A stretch of DNA of 64,000 bases from Spongiihabitans sp965206355. Its GTDB lineage: Bacteria > Pseudomonadota > Gammaproteobacteria > Arenicellales > Poriferihabitantaceae. The notes under the pieces were generated by a model. It worked only from the letters and a program-made list of their open reading frames with translations, was not told the DNA's origin and did not search any database. Position 1 is the first letter of the stretch, and each line of letters opens with the position of its first letter. The DNA is taken from NCBI GenBank assembly GCA_965206355.1, contig OZ242212.1:1178001-1242000 (forward strand), written 5' to 3'. The translations under genes and the position numbers were made by a program. Shown here piece after piece: positions 37,415 through 44,321 of this stretch.

Positions 37415-37930
37415 GCAAAACAAAAACAGCTAAGCGTCAACGAGCAAATTAAAAGCGATCCAGTGCGGGTTGTCGGATTGGAGAGGGAGCAGTTAGGCAT
37501 TGTTTCGCTGAAAGCGGCCTTTTCTATAGCGGAAGAAGCCAATCTGGATTTAGTAGAAATTTCGCCCAATGCGAGTCCTCCGGTTTGTCGGGTGATGGAT
37601 TACGGTAAGCATCTGTATAGCGAAAGTAAAAAACGCCACGATGCCAAGAAGAAGCAAAAACAGGTTGTCGTTAAAGAAATTAAATTTCGTCCGGGAACGG
37701 ATGTCGGCGACTACGATATAAAAATTAGAAAACTGACCGAGTTTCTGGAAGTTGGAAACAAAACCAAAGTAACCATGCGTTTTCGTGGCAGGGAGATGGC
37801 ACATAAGGAACTTGGCTTAGAGCTATTGAATCGGGTCGAGGAAGATTTAGTGGATATTGCAGAAGTAGAACAGGCGGCTGAGCTGGAAGGTCGGCAGATG
37901 GTGATGGTGCTGGCACCTAAAAGAGGGTAA
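37412..37930 (+). CDS. infC: Translation initiation factor IF-3 (probable AUA start codon)
   Basis: Binds the 30S subunit and monitors start-codon selection. The frame upstream of the first conventional start (GTG 37463) is clearly coding: it reads LSVNEQIKSDPVRVVGLE, equivalent to the N-terminus of other IF-3 proteins. No ATG, GTG or TTG occurs in frame before it. ATA at 37412-37414 is preceded by GAGGA with 7-nt spacing, an ideal Shine-Dalgarno arrangement. It gives a normal 172-residue protein. E. coli infC begins with AUU, and IF-3 represses its own translation through this rare start, so an AUA start fits the known autoregulation. C-terminal motifs are EIKFRPGTDVGDYDIKIRK and MRFRGREMAHKELG. 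Confidence 0.9.
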   Translation: MAKQKQLSVNEQIKSDPVRVVGLEREQLGIVSLKAAFSIAEEANLDLVEISPNASPPVCRVMDYGKHLYSESKKRHDAKKKQKQVVVKEIKFRPGTDVGDYDIKIRKLTEFLEVGNKTKVTMRFRGREMAHKELGLELLNRVEEDLVDIAEVEQAAELEGRQMVMVLAPKRG

Positions 37931-38159
37931 TCGGCGTGTTATTGAAGTGGCTGGCCACTCTGTTTGACGAGACTACCTGCCGAGCTGTCAAGAGATGTCC
38001 GATATTATCGTCATCGGCGCGACAATAACGGGATGTCGGCGTTACTCACACCGTTTTAGTAATGCGGGGAAAACGAGTCGGTGTCAATAACGATCAAGAA
38101 CTAACGATTAAGCGTAACGAGAAGTAGTCTATTCCAGAACTACCATCGTTTATTATTTA
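37931..38159. other. infC-rpmI spacer with possible FAD/NAD-binding gene relic
   Basis: From about 37995 the plus strand reads MSDIIVIGATITG, resembling the start of a dinucleotide-binding oxidoreductase (G-x-G-x-x-G degraded), then loses the frame. The shifted frame reads HTVLVMRGKRVGVNNDQELT to a TAG near 38128. It is too short to identify and may be chance. Confidence 0.3.
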
Positions 38160-38321
38160 GAGGCCTTTGCACGGAAGATGAGTTCGCTTTCAGGCAAGGC
38201 AAAAACGCACGGAATGAGGGAGTTTATGCTTATAAATGACCGATTGAGACCGTTTTTACCAACAGTAGGCGCTTTTAGGCGACGTAGCATGCAGGTGAAA
38301 TGACTTTCGTGCAAAGGCCTC
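38160..38321 (+). mobile_element. MITE copy, 162-bp form, between infC and rpmI
   Basis: Complete copy with the duplication ATTTA (38155-38159, 38322-38326). Both tips carry matching changes (GAGGCC and GGCCTC), so the inverted repeat is preserved by compensating substitutions. It splits the normally contiguous infC-rpmI pair, 49 bp before rpmI. Confidence 0.97.
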
Positions 38322-38370
38322 ATTTAACCATTGTGGTGTTAATATTGCCACCAAAATACTGGAGTTCAAC

Positions 38371-38565
38371 ATGCCAAAACTTAAAACAAATCGAGGTGCT
38401 GCTAAGCGTTTCAAGCGCACGGCGACTGGAAAGTTTAAGCGATCACAATCTCACTTACGTCATATTCTGACCAAGAAATCGACCAAGCGGAAGCGTCATC
38501 TTCGCATCGGTGCATTGGTTAATGCCGCAGATCAAGCCTCCGTCAAGCAGATGCTTCCATACTAG
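38371..38565 (+). CDS. rpmI: 50S ribosomal protein L35
   Basis: A 64-residue, highly basic protein of the large subunit. MPKLKTNRGAAKRFKRTATG and the HILTKKSTKRKRHLR segment are the standard L35 sequence. ATG at 38371, with GGAG 7 nt upstream. It is followed after 24 bp by rplT with its own AGGAG site. In other bacteria L20 represses this operon by binding the rpmI leader. The MITE insertion upstream would alter that leader. Confidence 0.97.
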   Translation: MPKLKTNRGAAKRFKRTATGKFKRSQSHLRHILTKKSTKRKRHLRIGALVNAADQASVKQMLPY

Positions 38566-38589
38566 AACATATATTTAGGAGAACAGAAT

Positions 38590-38949
38590 ATGCCAAGAGT
38601 GAAAAGAGGGGTTACTGCAAAGGCCCGACATCGCAAAGTCCTGAAACAAGCGAAGGGTTATCGTGGTGCTAGAAGTCGTTTATATAAAGTCGCTAAACAA
38701 GCCGTTGATAAAGCAGGGCAATACGCCTATCGTGATCGACGACAGAGAAAACGCCAGTTTCGTGCGTTGTGGATTGTCCGTATCAATGCGGCGGCCCGCG
38801 ATAACGGCCTCAGTTACAGTCGGTTTATAGCTGGTTTGAATAAAGCAGCGATTACGCTTGATCGAAAAGTGCTTGCCGATATGGCAGTGCACGATAAATT
38901 TGCATTTAGTCAATTAGCGGAGCAAGCAAAACATGCGCTAGATAGTTGA
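38590..38949 (+). CDS. rplT: 50S ribosomal protein L20
   Basis: A 119-residue assembly protein of the large subunit and translational repressor of its operon. MPRVKRGVTAKARHRKVLKQ, the KGYRGARSRLYKVAKQAV helix and RDRRQRKRQFRALWIVRINA are characteristic. A clear AGGAG precedes the ATG. Confidence 0.98.
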   Translation: MPRVKRGVTAKARHRKVLKQAKGYRGARSRLYKVAKQAVDKAGQYAYRDRRQRKRQFRALWIVRINAAARDNGLSYSRFIAGLNKAAITLDRKVLADMAVHDKFAFSQLAEQAKHALDS

Positions 38950-39186
38950 TCGGGTCGGTCGAAAGATCATGTTGGATACTCACTTCTCATATTGAGACCT
39001 TTGTATCTTTGTTGCAAATGCGGTTTTAGAGGCTGTGCAAAAAAGACCAATCCCCCTGATAAAGGGGCTAGGGGGTATTTCAGGAACTAGCAGAGTTATT
39101 CCGAAAGACGATCGAAGCTACCGCCCAATCACAGAGGCTATATCAGTGCGTGCAAAGAAACCCTCATATCGTCTTCGTCCCTTATC
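38950..39186. other. rplT-pheS spacer with decayed MITE tip and G/C-run repeat
   Basis: ATTGAGACCTTTG at about 38991-39003 matches the MITE tip, but no full element follows. At 39045-39085 CCAATCCCCCTGATAAAGGG and CTAGGGGGTATT form a hairpin-capable string shared with the guaB-guaA spacer. No gene seen. Confidence 0.45.
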
Positions 39187-40254
39187 ATGGGGACTTCAAT
39201 TTTCAATCTTCATATAGTGCCCGCAGCCCAATCCCCGTGCAATGAATCGCTGAACAGCGTATATGCCGCCGCTCAGTCAGCGATTCATCAGGTCGAGTCG
39301 TTGTCGGAACTGGATAATCTGCGGGTCCGCTATCTCGGTAAAAAAGGGGTTATCACCGAACAACTTAAACAGATAGGCGCACTGCCGGCGGCGCAGCGCA
39401 AGAGCGTTGGACAGGCAGTCAACCAAATAAAACTGCAAATTCTTGAACTGCTGGAGTCCAGACATCAGCAACTGCAAGAATTGGCCATGTTCAGCCAATT
39501 TGAAAATGAAAGTATTGACGTTACCCAGCCGGGAAGAGGGCAGGTTATCGGCACACTGCACCCGATTACACGCACCTTAAAACGTATGGAAGAAATTTTT
39601 GATCGGCTGGGTTTTGATGTGGCAACCGGTCCGGAAATTGAAGACGACTACCATAACTTCGAGGCATTAAATATTCCTGACAACCATCCCGCTCGGGCGA
39701 TGCACGATACCTTTTATATTGACGAGCATCTGGTGTTGCGTACCCATACTTCACCAGTACAAATCCGCTATATGGGCACGAACAAACCGCCGCTTCGGAT
39801 TATTGCCCCAGGACGGGTTTTTCGCTGCGATTCCGACGTAACGCATACGCCGATGTTTCATCAACTTGAAGGTCTTGCTATTGACACCGATATTACGTTT
39901 GCCGATCTCAAAGGCATACTGATTCATTTTATCCGCGAGTTTTTTGAACAGGATTTGCAGGTACGGTTTCGATCCTCCTATTTCCCGTTCACCGAACCTT
40001 CGGCGGAAGTCGATATGGGCTGTGTGTTTTGTGAAAGTAAAGGTTGCCGCATTTGCAAACAAACCGGCTGGTTGGAAATACTCGGTTGCGGTATGGTGCA
40101 TCCGCAGGTGCTTAAATACGGTGCAATAGACAGCAGGAAATATAGTGGATATGCTTTTGGAATGGGGATTGAGCGACTGACGATGTTACGTTATGGCGTG
40201 AATGACCTGCGCTTATTCTTTAGCAATGATCTGGCGTTTTTGAGGCAGTTTTAA
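39187..40254 (+). CDS. pheS: Phenylalanyl-tRNA synthetase alpha subunit
   Basis: Catalytic subunit of the alpha2-beta2 class II synthetase. An N-terminal coiled-coil region (about residues 10-110) includes LDNLRVRYLGKKGVIT. The catalytic domain has GPEIEDDYHNFEALNIPDNH, MHDTFYI, RTHTSPVQIRYM, PGRVFRCDSDVTHTPMFHQL and the late motif FGMGIERLTMLRYG. The ATG at 39187 gives 355 residues. A GTG ten codons downstream is an alternative, and the true start is not settled because the first residues are not conserved. pheT follows after 37 bp. Confidence 0.96.
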   Translation: MGTSIFNLHIVPAAQSPCNESLNSVYAAAQSAIHQVESLSELDNLRVRYLGKKGVITEQLKQIGALPAAQRKSVGQAVNQIKLQILELLESRHQQLQELAMFSQFENESIDVTQPGRGQVIGTLHPITRTLKRMEEIFDRLGFDVATGPEIEDDYHNFEALNIPDNHPARAMHDTFYIDEHLVLRTHTSPVQIRYMGTNKPPLRIIAPGRVFRCDSDVTHTPMFHQLEGLAIDTDITFADLKGILIHFIREFFEQDLQVRFRSSYFPFTEPSAEVDMGCVFCESKGCRICKQTGWLEILGCGMVHPQVLKYGAIDSRKYSGYAFGMGIERLTMLRYGVNDLRLFFSNDLAFLRQF

Positions 40255-40291
40255 TGACGCATTTGCGTAATCGGTATCGGTATGGGCGGAT

Positions 40292-42694
40292 ATGTTAATT
40301 AGCGAATCCTGGCTCAGAGAATGGGTATCACCCGGCATCGCTTTCGATGAACTGGTAGAAAAGTTGACACTGGCAGGGCTAGAAGTGGATGCGGTGGAAG
40401 CGGCCGGACCTGCACTGGATCGGCGGCGGGTACTGGTGGGGCAGATTGTCAAAACTACAGCGCATACTGATGCCAGTCGATTGCAAATCTGTGAGGTTGA
40501 TGTCGGCAAGCAGCGTCGTTATTCCATAGTCTGTGCTGCTACGAATGTTAAGGTTGGTATGAAAACTGCGCTGGCATTGACCCAAGCCAAATTACCGGGT
40601 ATGCAGGGCGCTGGATTGCAGGTGTTGCAGCGTGAAATACGTGGGGTTACATCAATGGGGATGCTGTGCTCGGCGGCGGAACTGGGTCTTGAGAATTCCT
40701 CTGACGGCATCTGTGAATTTGATGCCGATGCTGTTGTCGGCAGTGCGGTCGGGGATTATCTTGATTTGCACGATAGGGTATTGAAACTGGAACTCACCCC
40801 GAATCGTGGCGATTGTCTGGGCATTGTCGGTGTGGCAAGAGAAGTGGCAACACTGACCACGGCAAAACTAAAAACGCCATTGATCTCTAAATCCAGAGTC
40901 GCTTGTCAGCAGGCACTTAACGTGCGTCTACAGGCACCCGCAGGATGCCCGCGTTATGTCGGTCGTGCGATAACCAATGTGGATATGCAGGCAAAAACGC
41001 CTGACTGGATGGCAGAGCGGTTACGCCGTTCTGGAATGCGTAGCATCAACCCCATAGTGGATGTGAGCAATTATGTTATGCACGAACTCGGCCAGCCTAT
41101 GCACGCTTTTGACCTGCAAAAAATTCACGGTGGTATCGTTGTACGAATGGCAAAAAAAGGCGAGAAACTGAAATTGCTGGATGGCAGTCAGGTACAACTG
41201 ACTAAACATAATCTGGTGATTGCCGATCACAGTAAAGCCATTGCCTTGGCGGGCATTATGGGTGGGGCGGATTCTGCTATTACTGACAAAACCACAGACA
41301 TCTATCTTGAAGCCGCCTTCTTTTCTTGTGCTGTAATTGCTGGTAGAGCAAGACAACTTGGCATGCACAGCGATGCCTCGCACCGATTCGAGCGCGGTGT
41401 TGACAGCGAGCTTCAACTCAAGGCAATGGAGCGGGCGACCGCATTGATTATAGCTATTGCTGGCGGACAAGCTGGACCAATAACTCATGCGCTGGAAAAA
41501 ACATCACTGCCAAAGAGGGGCAGTATTGCCTTACATAAATATGAGATTCGTCGGCTGTTGGGAATAACTATTCCGGGCAATAAAGTGACATCAATAATGA
41601 AAAATCTGGGTATGTCGGTCAAGCCTGCACAAACTGGTTGGCGGGTCAAGCCACCAAGTTGGCGATTTGATATTCAAGGTCAACACGATCTGGTCGAGGA
41701 AGTGGGTCGTTGTTTTGGTTTTGAAAAAGTGTTGCCGCGTATGCCGAATACCGAGTCCAGAATCGGCGGGCATCCTGAAAACAGACTATCTTTATATGAC
41801 ATAAAACAAACGCTACTGCATCGTGGTTATCACGAAGCCATCACTTATAGCTTTGTGGATGCCAAATTTCAAAAACAATTACTGGGCAAAGGCGGGGCAA
41901 TTCGGTTGCTCAACCCAATCGCTGATAATATGTCGGTCATGCGCCAAAGCTTATGGCCCGGACTGCTGGAAACGCTGAAATCTAATCTGAATCGTCAGCA
42001 AGAGCGCGTGCGCTTATTTGAGAGCGGTCATCTCTATGCAAAGGCAAAAAATGCTCGAAAAAGCGAGGAAAAATCATATCTTAGTGGCTTAATCAGTGGT
42101 CTGGCTCTGCCCCGACAATGGGGTAGTCAGTCCATTGCAGTTGATTTTTTCGACATCAAAGGCGATCTCGAAGCGTTGATGAGTCGATGCGGGCGCAGCA
42201 CTGATTTCAGGTTACAGCAGGCGACACATCCCGCACTACATCCGCGACAGTGTGCACAAATTTTCATCGGCAAAAAGCGTGTTGGTTTTGTCGGCAAGTT
42301 GCATCCGGTGCATCAAAAGTTTTACGATATTGATCAGGCAGTATATCTATTTGAAATAAATCTTGCGCCCTTGGCTTGCTCGTTGTTACCGACGTTTTCG
42401 GACATTTCCAAATTTCCGTCAATACAAAGAGATCTGGCAGTGTTAGTGGATGAGACGGTGAGTGTGCAAGAAATTCTGGAATTGATTCGCTCATCTGCGG
42501 GGGAATTATTAAAGAGTCTGCAATTATTTGACGTTTATAGAGGCGATAATCTGGAAAAAAACAAGAAAAGTTTTGCTTTCAGTTTGACCTTCCAGTCAAA
42601 ATCAGGCAATCTTACATCCTCGGAAGCAGAAGCGAGGATGGAAAAAATCATTCAGACACTGACAGAGAAGTGGGATGCCCGTTTGCGGAAATAA
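40292..42694 (+). CDS. pheT: Phenylalanyl-tRNA synthetase beta subunit
   Basis: 800-residue tRNA-binding and editing subunit. The N-terminus MLISESWLREWVSPGI leads into an EMAP-like tRNA-binding domain (about residues 40-150). The B3/B4 editing region contains LTPNRGDCLGIVGVAREVA and MGGADSAITDKT. B5 contains RMPNTESRIGG, and the C-terminal ferredoxin-like anticodon domain begins near FPSIQRDLAVLVDE. A truncated MITE begins within 10 bp of the stop, before ihfA. Confidence 0.97.
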   Translation: MLISESWLREWVSPGIAFDELVEKLTLAGLEVDAVEAAGPALDRRRVLVGQIVKTTAHTDASRLQICEVDVGKQRRYSIVCAATNVKVGMKTALALTQAKLPGMQGAGLQVLQREIRGVTSMGMLCSAAELGLENSSDGICEFDADAVVGSAVGDYLDLHDRVLKLELTPNRGDCLGIVGVAREVATLTTAKLKTPLISKSRVACQQALNVRLQAPAGCPRYVGRAITNVDMQAKTPDWMAERLRRSGMRSINPIVDVSNYVMHELGQPMHAFDLQKIHGGIVVRMAKKGEKLKLLDGSQVQLTKHNLVIADHSKAIALAGIMGGADSAITDKTTDIYLEAAFFSCAVIAGRARQLGMHSDASHRFERGVDSELQLKAMERATALIIAIAGGQAGPITHALEKTSLPKRGSIALHKYEIRRLLGITIPGNKVTSIMKNLGMSVKPAQTGWRVKPPSWRFDIQGQHDLVEEVGRCFGFEKVLPRMPNTESRIGGHPENRLSLYDIKQTLLHRGYHEAITYSFVDAKFQKQLLGKGGAIRLLNPIADNMSVMRQSLWPGLLETLKSNLNRQQERVRLFESGHLYAKAKNARKSEEKSYLSGLISGLALPRQWGSQSIAVDFFDIKGDLEALMSRCGRSTDFRLQQATHPALHPRQCAQIFIGKKRVGFVGKLHPVHQKFYDIDQAVYLFEINLAPLACSLLPTFSDISKFPSIQRDLAVLVDETVSVQEILELIRSSAGELLKSLQLFDVYRGDNLEKNKKSFAFSLTFQSKSGNLTSSEAEARMEKIIQTLTEKWDARLRK

Positions 42695-42701
42695 ATTAGA
42701 A

Positions 42702-42780
42702 ATTGAGACCGATTTTACCAACAGTGAGCGCTTTTAAGCGACGCAGTATGCAGGTGAAATGGCTTTCGTGCAAAGGTCTC
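42702..42780 (+). mobile_element. 5'-truncated MITE copy (right half only)
   Basis: Matches only the right half of the element, from the internal ATTGAGACCGATTTTACC to the terminal GTGCAAAGGTCTC. The flanks AAATT and ATAGT do not match. The break coincides with an internal GAGACC that mimics the element tip. It sits 7 bp after the pheT stop. Confidence 0.88.
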
Positions 42781-42872
42781 ATAGTGTGAGTGCAGAAAAT
42801 TTTGTCCGCATACGATATGGATAGAACTTGAACCCGAACCGATAAACACCAACACCAACGAGTAAAACCACA

Positions 42873-43187
42873 ATGACAGTAACAAAATCAGAATTAGGAA
42901 ACACCTTGTTTGATGAGGTCGGATTGAACAAGCGCGAGGCGAAGGATTTTGTTGAATTATTTTTTGAAAAAATTCGACTATCTTTAGAGAGTGGCTATGC
43001 TGTTAAGCTGTCTGGGTTTGGTAGTTTTATGATCAGAGACAAAACCTCCAGACCGGGACGCAATCCCAAAACCGGAGAAGCTGCGGCCATTTCTGCCAGA
43101 AGAGTAGTCATTTTTCGCGCCAGTCAAAAACTAAAGAATGCTGTCGTCAACAACTCCTTTGAACTAACGCAAAAACTGGGGCGTTAG
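42873..43187 (+). CDS. ihfA: Integration host factor alpha subunit
   Basis: DNA-bending protein of the HU/IHF family, 104 residues. TKSELGNTLFDEVGLNKREA, SGFGSFMIRDKTSRPGRNPK and TGEAAAISARRVV hold the DNA-minor-groove arm with its conserved R-N-P-K-T-G-E. Position directly after pheT identifies it as ihfA rather than ihfB or HU. It is followed 2 bp later by the MerR-like gene. Confidence 0.95.
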   Translation: MTVTKSELGNTLFDEVGLNKREAKDFVELFFEKIRLSLESGYAVKLSGFGSFMIRDKTSRPGRNPKTGEAAAISARRVVIFRASQKLKNAVVNNSFELTQKLGR

Positions 43188-43189
43188 TA

Positions 43190-43573
43190 ATGACCATGCT
43201 TGATCCGGGTGGTTTTGAGTTACCACCCATTCCGACCAAACGCTATTTTGCCATTGGCGAGGTCAGTGAATTATGTGAGGTCAAGCCACATGTATTACGT
43301 TATTGGGAGCAGGAATTTCCACAACTAAAACCCGTCAAACGCAGAGGCAATCGCCGATATTATCAACGCCACGAAGTGAAACTTATCCGTCATATCCGAA
43401 AATTGCTTCATGTTGAAGGCTTTACTATAAACGGTGCGCGAGTCCGTCTGCAACAAATTGCTGCAGAAAACGATGAAACGCACTCCAGCGAACTTGCCAC
43501 TAATCAGGATATGCGTAAGATGGTATCCTTGCTGATCACCGAATTGACCGAAGTTCAGGAAATTTTGAGCTAA
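43190..43573 (+). CDS. MerR-family transcriptional regulator
   Basis: A 127-residue protein with an N-terminal winged helix-turn-helix: KRYFAIGEVSELCEVKPHVL, then RYWEQEFPQLKPVKRRGNRR, then YYQRHEVKLI (residues about 16-65), and a short C-terminal helical dimerisation segment. There is no metal-binding Cys cluster, so the inducer is unknown. This gene between ihfA and a tRNA-Pro is a conserved gammaproteobacterial arrangement. It starts 2 bp after ihfA and is probably co-transcribed. A MITE begins 8 bp after its stop. Confidence 0.92.
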   Translation: MTMLDPGGFELPPIPTKRYFAIGEVSELCEVKPHVLRYWEQEFPQLKPVKRRGNRRYYQRHEVKLIRHIRKLLHVEGFTINGARVRLQQIAAENDETHSSELATNQDMRKMVSLLITELTEVQEILS

Positions 43574-43581
43574 GCTACAAT

Positions 43582-43738
43582 GAGACTTTTGCACGGAAGA
43601 TGATTTCGCTTTCAGGCCAGGCAAAAACGCACGGAATGAGGGAGTTTATGCTTATAAATGACCGAGTGAGTACGTTTTTACCAACAGTAGGCGCTTTTAG
43701 GCGACGCAGCATGCAGATGAAATGGCTGCAAAGGTCTC
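43582..43738 (+). mobile_element. MITE copy, 157-bp form
   Basis: Complete copy with the duplication ACAAT (43577-43581, 43739-43743). It lacks 5 bp (TTCGT) near the right end relative to the 162-bp form. It lies between the MerR gene and tRNA-Pro. Confidence 0.96.
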
Positions 43739-43762
43739 ACAATATTATTTCGGAATTCATTT

Positions 43763-43839
43763 CGGGGTGTAGCGCAGCCTGGTAGCGCACCGCAATGGGG
43801 TTGCGGTGGTCGGAGGTTCAAATCCTCTCACCCCGACCA
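43763..43839 (+). tRNA. tRNA-Pro (anticodon GGG)
   Basis: A 77-nt cloverleaf. The acceptor CGGGGTG/CACCCCG is perfect. The D-arm is GCGC/GCGC, the anticodon stem is CCGCA/TGCGG with loop ATGGGGT (anticodon GGG), and the T-arm is GGAGG-TTCAAAT-CCTCT. The encoded end is ACCA. It is flanked on both sides by 157-bp MITE copies. Confidence 0.96.
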
Positions 43840-43899
43840 ATAATAATCTCCTGCAAGTATAACTACCCCATGATGGGGTCGATTTGGAAACACCAATAA

Positions 43900-44056
43900 G
43901 AGACCTTTGCACGGAAGATGATTTCGCTTTCAGGCCAGGCAAAAACGCACGGAATGAGGGAGTTTATGCTTATAAATGACCGATTGAGACCAATTTTACC
44001 AACAGTAGGCGCTTTTAGGCGACGTAGCATGCAGGTGAAATGGCTGCAAAAGTCTC
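43900..44056 (+). mobile_element. MITE copy, 157-bp form
   Basis: Shares the 5-bp right-end deletion with its neighbours. The flanks AATAA and TATCA do not match, so the copy may be a recombination product. The right tip is AGTCTC rather than GGTCTC. Confidence 0.92.
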
Positions 44057-44114
44057 TATCAGAAACTCATGCAGGTAGCCTGATTTGTCTCACGGGTACT
44101 GAACCTGGACACAC

Positions 44115-44145
44115 TTGACAATTTATGCGAAATCTGTGATAGAAT
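44115..44145 (+). promoter_or_regulatory. Candidate promoter for the autotransporter gene
   Basis: A perfect TTGACA (44115-44120) is followed after 19 bp by TAGAAT (44140-44145). The spacing is long, but both hexamers are strong and a hexanucleotide repeat begins 2 bp downstream, inside the presumed 5' leader. Confidence 0.5.
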
Positions 44146-44146
44146 C

Positions 44147-44188
44147 GCACCCGCACCCGCACCCGCACCCGCACCCGCACCCGCACCC
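44147..44188 (+). repeat. Hexanucleotide tandem repeat (GCACCC)x7
   Basis: Seven perfect GCACCC units lie between the candidate -10 and the autotransporter start codon 133 bp downstream. Slipped-strand changes in unit number would alter the leader or promoter spacing but not the reading frame. Confidence 0.95.
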
Positions 44189-44321
44189 GACGGCTGGTGG
44201 TGTGACCGTGGTTGTATCATATCTTGTTGGCACATTCGGTCGATTTGAGAATGTGTTCACCAGTTGATAATGGTTGCAGTCGTATCTTACATATTAAGAA
44301 AATAGTGGAGGTTTGTAGATT

